Positions 53,368 through 61,070 of a stretch of DNA of 64,000 nucleotides are shown here, piece by piece. The notes under the pieces are model-generated. The model saw only the letters and a list, made by a program, of their open reading frames with translations. It searched no databases and was not told the origin of the DNA. Position 1 is the first letter of the stretch. Each line of letters begins with the position of its first letter. The position numbers and the translations under genes were made by a program. The DNA is from Methanolapillus ohkumae (lineage in GTDB: Archaea; Halobacteriota; Methanosarcinia; Methanosarcinales; Methanosarcinaceae). The stretch is taken from the NCBI RefSeq assembly GCF_032594355.1, contig NZ_CP131061.1, forward strand, positions 1,240,001 to 1,304,000. Reading direction: 5' to 3'.

Positions 53368-53988
53368 ATGGCTGAAAAAACACTTCCCTACTATGAATTT
53401 TATTCCAAATCCCGCTGGGACAATTGGATTTCTCAAATCAAGAGCAGCGGTTTTTCTCTTCAGGATGAGGAAAAAGTTGAAAAAAGCGCGATGATTTTCG
53501 TTAATATGGCGGATGATGTCATTTTGTCTTGTTTAAAGATTTCCGCGCGTTTTGATAAAGGCGCGCTGAATGAGGAAAAAGCGCTTGAAATTTTAGACAG
53601 CGTTCGGGAAATCGTGCTGACGGAAGTTCCACCGATATCGGAAGATGCCGATATGATGATTTTTTCCGTTCAGGATTCGCTGAGCTGCTCCATGGCGGCA
53701 TTTGAAGCGTATTTCTTGGGTGACTACGATGAAAAAGCTGATTTTAAAGCTCTGATTAAAGACGCGGGTGCTGCCGAGCAAGATGAGCAGTTGGATATCG
53801 CGTTTTCGATTATCGCAACGCTTGGCGCGGCGGTCATTTCGGGACAGAACTTTGACGAAGAATGTTTAACGATTCTTCCGGAAGAGAGTATCGTTGCCGA
53901 GTGGCTGGACGGAATTGATTCGATTGCCGCGGCAATGGTCGGAACCGACAGCTACAAGAATTTCGATGAAGTCGATGATGAAGAATAA
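53368..53988 (+). CDS. DUF2150 family protein
   Basis: 206 residues, AAAAAGGTGA ribosome site. Helical acidic protein: RWDNWISQIKSSGF, FVNMADDVILSCLKISARFD, EILDSVREIVLTEVPPISED, IFSVQDSLSCSMAAFEAYF. Methanogen/archaeal family, unknown function. Ends in an acidic DDEE tail. Confidence 0.87.
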   Translation: MAEKTLPYYEFYSKSRWDNWISQIKSSGFSLQDEEKVEKSAMIFVNMADDVILSCLKISARFDKGALNEEKALEILDSVREIVLTEVPPISEDADMMIFSVQDSLSCSMAAFEAYFLGDYDEKADFKALIKDAGAAEQDEQLDIAFSIIATLGAAVISGQNFDEECLTILPEESIVAEWLDGIDSIAAAMVGTDSYKNFDEVDDEE

Positions 53989-54047
53989 AAACAAAAATAA
54001 ACAGATTTACCTTCTTTTTTAACTTTTCCTTATGTTTTTTTCATTTT

Positions 54048-54120
54048 ATGCCGGCGCCGGCGCGCGTTACAACCGCCCACTTTTAAAACATTTATAAAAA
54101 CAGCGGGATGGTTTTTTGTT
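54048..54120 (+). repeat. Dispersed 3' element, copy 5
   Basis: GGCGCCGGCGCGCGTTAC, then CTTTTAAAAC, ATAAAAACAGCGGGATGG and TTTTTTG. Starts 60 bases after the DUF2150 stop in the same orientation. Confidence 0.7.
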
Positions 54121-54240
54121 TATTTTGTTGTATTGCCACACTTCATTTTAAAACTTTTAATTTTTAACTTTTAACCTTTTATTCTATTTTTTAAATTTTA
54201 TCTAAAAACATTTAAATGAAAACAAACCCTGTTCGAATCC

Positions 54241-55593
54241 ATGTCGTCTGCGTCTTTCCCATCTGCCGGATTTAAATCACGCCTTACGGTTTCATTTATT
54301 TTTTTAATTCTTTTTGCGGCGTTTTCCCCGCTTTTGTTCCATGAAGCGTCAGCTGCCGCCGTCGATGCGTCCGGACAGGAAATTGTTTTGGAATATTTCT
54401 TCCAGCCGGGATGCGGAACTTGTAAACAAACAACGCCTATCATCGACGAATTGGTAGAAAAATATAATATCACGGTTGTCAAATACAATGTTGACCGTCC
54501 GAAAAATTATGATTTGTTGAAAGAAAAAGGCTATCCACATGTTCCGGTAGTATACATCGGAACGGAGCGGTTTGAAAGCAACAAAATTTCAGACGGCTAT
54601 TTAGAAAATTATATTATCAAAATCCTCCGAGGCGAAATTGTTCCCGATTACTCGACTTTGAAAAATTCAAGCGGCATTCCCGAAGGGTCTGCCGACATCC
54701 TCACACTTTTCCCATTTTTGTCCGTTTTTGGCAGCGCGGGAACTTGGCTGAACGATTTTGTCTCCGGATCGCCAAAGATTTTCGCGTACACGCTTGGCTT
54801 TTTGGCGGGACTTTCCACCTGTTTAATGGCTATGCTTGGCTTTATTTTTGTCTATACGGCCGAAGCGGAAGGACAAGCCTCCGAAAATGAAAAAGCCTTA
54901 AATGCGGAAAAATCCGCAACCTCAAAAACAATTACAGGCACAAAAAATCCTGAAAAATCCGCACATTTGGAAGACGGGAACAAAAATTCGAATTTTGCCG
55001 GATCAATTCGTTTTACGGATGCCAAAGAAAGCCTGCTTCGGGTTTTTGTCTTTGCCGCCGGTCTGATTTTAAGTTATTTGGTTTTGGGCGTTATTTTCAT
55101 TTTGTTTGAGAAATCGCTTTCCGGAACACTTTTTTCCATTTTCGGGCATTCGGTTTCCGGAACGACTTTGGTCTCCGCCGTTGTCGGAATTCTTGTCATT
55201 GTCATCGGTCTTCATTTGCTCGGATTATTTAATTTGCCGAAATCCTGGGATGAAAAATACAAAACCATTTCCCGAAAATATGTCGCATCCTACCCCGGAC
55301 TTTTTGTCCTGGGCATATTATTTTCCTTTGTGAAAGTCCCCTGTACATTTCCGTTTTTGCTGGTTCTCATCGACAAAACAGTTTCTGCCGGATCTGATGT
55401 CGGATTTTCCGTCTCGGCCTCCGATTTGGGCATGCTTCTCATTTTTTGCGTGGGTGTCATCACCCCGCTCCTGATTGTCGGATTTGTCGGCGGATATGCG
55501 CTCACCCAATTGATTCGAAAGTATAAAAAAGAAATCAGAATGGTCAGCGGTATTATTTCCATTTTGCTTGGAATTTGGGTTTTGTTTTATTAA
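54241..55593 (+). CDS. Thioredoxin-domain / CcdA-type membrane thiol-disulfide protein
   Basis: 450 residues. Signal peptide or N-terminal anchor at residues 15-38 (LTVSFIFLILFAAFSPLLFH). A thioredoxin-like domain follows with active-site CGTC in FFQPGCGTCKQTTP, cis-Pro region HVPVVYIG. The CcdA-like six-helix region begins near residue 180 (LGFLAGLSTCLMAMLGFIF) with a Cys; a second half contains FVKVPCTFPFLLV with the matching Cys. Helices 1 and 2 of the pore are separated by a Lys/Asn/Ser-rich insertion (about residues 220-255). Likely passes reducing power across the membrane to its own thioredoxin domain. No ribosome site precedes the ATG. Confidence 0.87.
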   Translation: MSSASFPSAGFKSRLTVSFIFLILFAAFSPLLFHEASAAAVDASGQEIVLEYFFQPGCGTCKQTTPIIDELVEKYNITVVKYNVDRPKNYDLLKEKGYPHVPVVYIGTERFESNKISDGYLENYIIKILRGEIVPDYSTLKNSSGIPEGSADILTLFPFLSVFGSAGTWLNDFVSGSPKIFAYTLGFLAGLSTCLMAMLGFIFVYTAEAEGQASENEKALNAEKSATSKTITGTKNPEKSAHLEDGNKNSNFAGSIRFTDAKESLLRVFVFAAGLILSYLVLGVIFILFEKSLSGTLFSIFGHSVSGTTLVSAVVGILVIVIGLHLLGLFNLPKSWDEKYKTISRKYVASYPGLFVLGILFSFVKVPCTFPFLLVLIDKTVSAGSDVGFSVSASDLGMLLIFCVGVITPLLIVGFVGGYALTQLIRKYKKEIRMVSGIISILLGIWVLFY

Positions 55594-55639
55594 AAGACTC
55601 AAATTTCTTCCCAATTCTTTTTTTATTTTTTTGAGCGGT

Positions 55640-55706
55640 GGCATGCGCGCGTTATGGCATCGGATTTTTAAAAACTTTCAACAAAAACAGTGGGTTGATT
55701 TTTTTA
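55640..55706 (+). repeat. Dispersed 3' element, copy 6
   Basis: GGCATGCGCGCGTTATGGC, ATTTTTAAAA, TTTCAACAAAAACAGTGGG and a T-run. Most complete copy. Starts 47 bases after the CcdA-type stop, same orientation. Confidence 0.75.
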
Positions 55707-55742
55707 AAAATATGAAAACGAGTATTTGGTTTTTCAAATTTT

Positions 55743-55791
55743 AAAATTGCTGCACCGTATACTGTTTGAGCATTACTGCGTCTGTTTCCAC
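55743..55791. repeat. Shared intergenic motif, copy near 55.7 kb
   Basis: AATTGCTGCACCGTATACTG, TTTGAGCATTACTGCG and TCTGTTTCCA, matching 34325-34378 with scattered differences. Confidence 0.65.
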
Positions 55792-55817
55792 CAACATATC
55801 TATTCATAATAACAAAT

Positions 55818-55855
55818 CCGAAAAATTCGGACGCGACCCACATCCGAATTTTCGG
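55818..55855. terminator. Inverted repeat between convergent genes, second copy
   Basis: CCGAAAAATTCGGA, then an 11-base loop, then TCCGAATTTTCGG; same sequence as 34442-34480 but one arm is a base shorter. It is followed by GGATGGTTTGTCC as at the first copy (GGAGGGTTTGC). Confidence 0.7.
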
Positions 55856-55991
55856 GATGGTTTGTCCGGAATAAAAAAAAGCAACGAATCGAATAGAAAC
55901 GAATCATAAGAGAAATGAATGAAATGAGACAAAAAATGAAATGAAAAAAAGAAATGCGGATTGATTTTTCATCAATCCGAAAAATATCAGC

Positions 55992-57644
55992 TCATCGCCG
56001 TTCATTTAATTGCGGCGGCGCCATTCCGCTGTAGCTGGTCGCCATGTGTTCGGGCTTGACATCCGGAACTTCACGGATGTGTTTGGCGCGCAGAACATCG
56101 TCAATCCGAAGAATCATAATTGCGGCTTCCGTCGCAGATTTAATAGAATTGATTTTGACACGCAGCGGCTCGACAACTCCTTCCTTTTCCATGTCCACGA
56201 TTTTTCCGGAGAAAACGTTGACTCCGGCATTCTTATCTTTGAGATGGGCGGTTCGAAGCGCCAACGTTAAATCAATGACATCCAAGCCGCCGTTTCGAAT
56301 CAGCGTTTTTGGGATTTCCTCAACGGCATCGGCATAAGCGGAAATGACCCGCTGCTCATAACCATCCACTGTCGGCGCAAAAGCGCGCAAAGCAAGGGCG
56401 ACTTCGATTTCCGGAGCGCCGCCGCCGGCCATGACTTTTCCATCTTCGATGATGGATTTGACTACCCAAAGCGCATCGTCGACGGACGTGTCAACGCTGT
56501 CGGCATGCTGCAGTGTTTCGCCGCGAATGATAATCGTCGCCACTTTTGATTTTTTAGAATCACGGATAAATGTTTTTCCGCCGTCCGCCCTGGGATCTTG
56601 TTCCATGAGTCCGGCTTCTCCCAAATCTTGCGCGGAAATTTCACGCGGGTTTCGAATCACTTTCGCGCCGGTCGCATAAGAAACGTGTTCGGCATCTTTT
56701 TCTTCAATCGGACGGGAAACATAAATGCCGCGCTTGTCAAAGTATTCCAAAACAATCGGCTTGACCATTTTGGTGGAGAAAATCACATTGGCACCTGTGT
56801 CCGCAATTTGTTTGGCAATGTCGAGCATGTTTTGGTGCTCGTTTTCAATGATTTGGTTGCGTTCTTCGGGGGATCCGACCACCATTTTGGATTTGGCTTT
56901 GGTTTTATGCGCTTCAATTTCGGCATCGAAAATTGCGATTTTCGGATTTTGAATGATTTTGGGCGCTTTTTTGTTTAAAGAATTGGTGGACAGCGCGATT
57001 CCTTCAATCACTTCTGTTTCTTCAATCTTTTTATTGAGTTCGACAATGGAAATAACATCACTGCGGACATCTACAAAACCGTCTTTTTCAATGATTTCCG
57101 TGGCTTTGACACAGATATCGGCCAGCATTTCTTTGTGAACGTCGGGCGCTTTTCCGGTAATAGACGTCATTGCTGCTTTTTTAAGGATGGCACGTCCTTC
57201 CGGTGTTTTGAAATTGACGGAGATGGCGCGGTCGTTGAGAATTTCAAGCGCTTTGTCTTCCGCCGTTTTGAACCCTTTAACAATAACTGTTGGATGGATT
57301 CCTTTTTTAATCAATTTTTCCGCTTTGTCCAAAAGAGCGGCCGACAAAATGACTGAGCTTGTGGTTCCGTCGCCGGCCGTGCTTTCCAATGTCTTGGAGA
57401 CTTCCACAATCATTTTTGCGGCCGGATGCTCAATGCCAATGTCTTTTAAAATGGTCACACCGTCGTTGGTCATGGAAACCATGCCCAGTTTGTTGATCAA
57501 CATTTTGTCCATGCCTTTGGGACCCAGCGTGCTTTGAACAAGGCTTGCGACGGCTTTTGCCGCCGTGATGTTCATAAAAATCGCTTCCTTCCCTTTGGTT
57601 CTTTCTTTTCCCGGATCTAAAACAATAATCGGACCTGTTTTCGC
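55992..57644 (-). CDS. thsA: Thermosome subunit (group II chaperonin)
   Basis: 550 residues from ATG 57644; GGAG lies about ten bases upstream and ten extra codons of the longer frame are dismissed. AAKAVASLVQSTLGPKGMDK, AGDGTTSSVILS (catalytic Asp), GGGAPEIEVALALRAFAP and ALRTAHLKDKNAGVNVF are the family motifs. The C-terminus ends PPQLNERR with no Gly-Gly-Met tail, unlike many archaeal chaperonins. Monocistronic; window holds a single subunit gene. Confidence 0.96.
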   Translation of the reverse strand, partial: AKTGPIIVLDPGKERTKGKEAIFMNITAAKAVASLVQSTLGPKGMDKMLINKLGMVSMTNDGVTILKDIGIEHPAAKMIVEVSKTLESTAGDGTTSSVILSAALLDKAEKLIKKGIHPTVIVKGFKTAEDKALEILNDRAISVNFKTPEGRAILKKAAMTSITGKAPDVHKEMLADICVKATEIIEKDGFVDVRSDVISIVELNKKIEETEVIEGIALSTNSLNKKAPKIIQNPKIAIFDAEIEAHKTKAKSKMVVGSPEERNQIIENEHQNMLDIAKQIADTGANVIFSTKMVKPIVLEYFDKRGIYVSRPIEEKDAEHVSYATGAKVIRNPREISAQDLGEAGLMEQDPRADGGKTFIRDSKKSKVATIIIRGETLQHADSVDTSVDDALWVVKSIIEDGKVMAGGGAPEIEVALALRAFAPTVDGYEQRVISAYADAVEEIPKTLIRNGGLDVIDLTLALRTAHLKDKNAGVNVFSGKIVDMEKEGVVEPLRVKINSIKSATEAAIMILRIDDVLRAKHIREVPDVKPEHMATSYSGMAPPQLNERR

Positions 57645-58434
57645 CATAGAAATCAAATCTCCTGAATAATTCATGTAAGCTGTAATACCGTAATTATGTG
57701 ATTCATGTAAAAAATGTAAATAGAAAATATAGATAAGAAATTAAAATTTACAATAATTTGTTCTTCACCTACTGTTTTGAGAACTGATTTTCAGATGAAA
57801 TCTTACAAATAACTGATTAAAGTTCTATAAAAAACCGTCGGTTAAAAATTTCGATAAAAATAGGCAACAGCATGCAAAAAAGAGATAAAAAGAGAGGAAG
57901 CTGTCCTGATCAAAACCTTTCAAAAAGAATAAGACCGTTGGATGAATGGATAGAATAATTCATATTATTTCAAATGTTCAGTTTTGATTTTTTATTTTTG
58001 TAGGAAATAACGTGTACAAAATCAATCACAAAATCAATCATACTTAAAATCAATATAGAATTCATATAAAAATATAGAAATAAATAATTATTAAAAAATA
58101 AATAGTATCATTATATGGTCAATTATTATGAGAGTAATAATATAATTTATATATATTGACGTATTATAATCCAATAAATATTTCTAAATAATATAAATTC
58201 TGAATAAGAATATCATAAAAAACGCCTTGGAAATATGAAAAATAAAAGAAATAAAAATGAAAATAAAATGTATGAAATATAATATTGTACAAGAGATTTG
58301 TAGTATATTTTAAATATCATATTATAAATACGCTGATTATTTCTAATTGGTTTAATTTATTGATAATTTATAAAAATGATAATAAAAATAATCCAAAAAA
58401 CAAAAATTTGAATAGAAAAGGGGTTGAACCGTAG
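57645..58434. other. Long divergent intergenic region (790 bases)
   Basis: Extremely AT-rich. Possible promoter for the chaperonin near 57720-57740 (minus strand), and several TATA-like stretches for the surface protein gene (ATATAATTTATATATATTG near 58138, ATTATAAATACGC at 58320). TTAAGGGGTTGAACC-like ribosome site precedes 58435. No gene seen. Confidence 0.6.
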
Positions 58435-60897
58435 ATGAAATTAAAATATTCTATTTTATTCGCAGTTGCTGCAATACTTTTACTTTTAGCTGTTTTGCCG
58501 ATGAATGCAAGCGCAGATGAAATACAAGTCGGAACAGGCGCACCGATTTATACAAATGATGGAACTTATGACACAAGTTTTGCGAAAGCTGTTGCTAATT
58601 CAGCAGATGGAGATACCATTGTTGTGTTAAATGATATTACCATTGTCGACCGGGCATATGTTGTCAATAAAAACATAACAATTCAGGGAGTGGATCCAGC
58701 CGTTAGGGTCATACGCGGAGCGAATTTTAATACAACTTCGGACACATGGAGAGGTTTTTTTAATCCGGGAATGCTGGAAGTTGCCATCCATGATGATAAA
58801 CCAAATAAAATTGCAAAAGTCACACTAACAAACATTACTTTCGACGATGCGAATAATCCGGATAATGCAACACAGACAAATAATACACCCGGCTGGTCTA
58901 ATAGTTCTAACCCCAATTGGAGGAAATGTGTCTATGATTCTGTTTTGTCCGCGTATCATCCAAATGCCACGATTGTCATGGGAGAAGGCTCAAAAATTAT
59001 AAACACCGGCGGTTACTCGGCAATTTATTTGACCACTGGTGCAAATTGTATTTTGGAAGAGGGGAGCACAATTGGAGGAGATAATGTAGTTGGAAGAGCT
59101 CTTATTAACATGAACAACTCAGCTTTGACTTTTAACGCAACAATCACAAATTTTAACAACCAAAATAAAGAGATTATTATTGCAGCTACAAGTTCTATTG
59201 ATTTTTATGGAAACATTTCTAATTCTAAGGTGTCACATGCCATCTATTCAAATGGAGCGGGTGCTAAATTAAATCTGAAAGAAGGAAGTAAAATATCAAA
59301 TAATACAATTGCTTCGAACGGAGCTGTTTATATTCAGAACACGAAGAATTCAACCAACCCCTCTGAACTTGGTACAACTATTGATGGCGAAATCTCAAAC
59401 AATGTTTGTAAAAAGGGAAATGCTGGTGGAATATATATAATTGAAAGTGTTGCAGAAATTACGAAAAATGGAAATATTTCAAATAATACTGTAGAACATA
59501 ATGATGGCGGTGCAGGCGGTGGTATTTATCTCAATAGCAATTCAATACTTACAATGGCAGGAGGAATCATTTCTGGAAATGAAGCAAAAGGTCTTTTTGA
59601 TGTAAATTCTGGCTCAAGTAATTATGGAGGTGGTGGCATATCCATCCTCAAGTCCAGCACATTTATAATGAATGGCGGCACGATTTCAAACAACAAAGCT
59701 GCTGTTGGTGGCGGTGTTTTTGTTACAGGAAGAACAGACGACGGGAAAATCGGTCCAAGATTCATATTTAATGGTGGAACAATCAAAGATAACATCATTA
59801 CAGATACCACAAACGCCAGCTATGGAAAAGATATTGCAATTGGAACAACTAAAGCAAATGCATCTTCTGAAAGTTTAGTTGGTACTACAGGCGGTCATTC
59901 CATTCTCATCGGAAAAAATGCGATTTTAGGAGATCAGTTAATTGGTGTTTCTATCAGAAATGAGACGGCTCCAACCGAAACCTTGGGCCTCCATCAAGCA
60001 GTTAATGTCAGCAATCTTCAATCCACGATGATTTTTGGAACGTTGAATAAAACACAATCCGATACGCTCCAAAGTGCAATAATCGGTCAACATACTACAT
60101 ACAGCGGTGCCATCAAAAACAGTCTGTGGGTAGACTCAAAAACATCCGGAACCTCATTCAGTTTTGTGACCATTCCATACCTCCCACCTTTGCCGCAAGA
60201 CATTGACAAATTTGAATACCAGGCCGTGGCAGCACCTTTAGATGTAAACTCGGTGATTACAGGCACAAACCAATTTATAACGCCAACCCGTGTTTCAAAC
60301 GGCTTGGAATTAAAAATTGATACGACCGACGCTGAAAAACAAGGATATGCGGTTGTCATCTTGGCAAAACAAAAATCAGGACCTCTTGACTTGGGAATTT
60401 CTCACGAAGGACAAGGAGAATTTTATTTAACAAGCGATCCAACAAAGCCATCCTCCGTCACCCTTAAACCCTCCCCGGAAACGCCATCCAGCGTTACGCT
60501 TTATGCAAAAGCGGCTGGCGGCTGGAACATTAAATCCATTACATTAACGGCCGGAGATGGTACTCAAACCCAAAAAACTGTTGTCGGGGATGAAGTAACC
60601 GTTGATTACTACGAGCTCGCGTCCGGAACCAACACCATTCATGCCGTCTTTGAAAAACCGGCGGAACCCGGTGGCGGAACCGGCAATGCGACTGTGAGAG
60701 ACCCGCAAAAGACAGAAGAAATCAGAGGATTTGAACCGCCGACCGAAAACAACTCGACCCCGGTCTCAAAAACATGCAATCCGGTCCCGATTGAGCAGAA
60801 AGACAAATGGATGTTTGCAAACATTGCTCTTCTGTTGGCTGCGTTTCTTTTGACAATTCTTTTACTTCTGCTCCTTCGAAAAAGAAAAAAAGAATAA
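58435..60897 (+). CDS. Large surface protein with parallel beta-helix repeats and C-terminal anchor
   Basis: 820 residues. Signal peptide residues 1-26 (ILFAVAAILLLLAVLPMNASA). Residues ~30-470 have right-handed beta-helix repeats: SNNTIASNGAVYIQN, GGIYIIESVAEITKNGNISN, GGGIYLNSNSILTMAGGIIS and NGGTISNNKAAVGGGVFVTG. A Thr/Pro-rich region leads to a last helix FANIALLLAAFLLTILLLLL and a positive tail RKRKKE, so the protein is anchored with its bulk outside. Many Asn-x-Ser/Thr sites suggest glycosylation. Lower GC in the first two thirds than in the last third suggests a composite origin. Probably an adhesin. Confidence 0.85.
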   Translation: MKLKYSILFAVAAILLLLAVLPMNASADEIQVGTGAPIYTNDGTYDTSFAKAVANSADGDTIVVLNDITIVDRAYVVNKNITIQGVDPAVRVIRGANFNTTSDTWRGFFNPGMLEVAIHDDKPNKIAKVTLTNITFDDANNPDNATQTNNTPGWSNSSNPNWRKCVYDSVLSAYHPNATIVMGEGSKIINTGGYSAIYLTTGANCILEEGSTIGGDNVVGRALINMNNSALTFNATITNFNNQNKEIIIAATSSIDFYGNISNSKVSHAIYSNGAGAKLNLKEGSKISNNTIASNGAVYIQNTKNSTNPSELGTTIDGEISNNVCKKGNAGGIYIIESVAEITKNGNISNNTVEHNDGGAGGGIYLNSNSILTMAGGIISGNEAKGLFDVNSGSSNYGGGGISILKSSTFIMNGGTISNNKAAVGGGVFVTGRTDDGKIGPRFIFNGGTIKDNIITDTTNASYGKDIAIGTTKANASSESLVGTTGGHSILIGKNAILGDQLIGVSIRNETAPTETLGLHQAVNVSNLQSTMIFGTLNKTQSDTLQSAIIGQHTTYSGAIKNSLWVDSKTSGTSFSFVTIPYLPPLPQDIDKFEYQAVAAPLDVNSVITGTNQFITPTRVSNGLELKIDTTDAEKQGYAVVILAKQKSGPLDLGISHEGQGEFYLTSDPTKPSSVTLKPSPETPSSVTLYAKAAGGWNIKSITLTAGDGTQTQKTVVGDEVTVDYYELASGTNTIHAVFEKPAEPGGGTGNATVRDPQKTEEIRGFEPPTENNSTPVSKTCNPVPIEQKDKWMFANIALLLAAFLLTILLLLLLRKRKKE

Positions 60898-60974
60898 ACG
60901 AAAAAATTTGAAAAACAAAGATTTAGAAGACAGAAAAACTAAAAGCTAAAAACAGAAAAACTAAAAGAAAAATG

Positions 60975-61012
60975 AAAGCCGGAAAAGAAAAACTTTTCCG
61001 GCTTTTTTTATT
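60975..61012 (+). terminator. Intrinsic-type terminator
   Basis: AAAGCCGGAAAAG (60975-60987), AAAAA loop, CTTTTCCGGCTTT (60993-61005), T-run. Perfect 13-bp stem; convergent with the DHH gene. Confidence 0.88.
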
Positions 61013-61070
61013 TTGAATTTTTTAAAAGACTTTTTTAAATAATTATTTTGAAAAATGATTTCATTATACG

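Noticed and set aside
54225..54245. tRNA-like T-loop (GTTCGAATCC)
   Set aside because: No acceptor, D or anticodon arms can be formed around it; the start of the CcdA-type gene follows at once.
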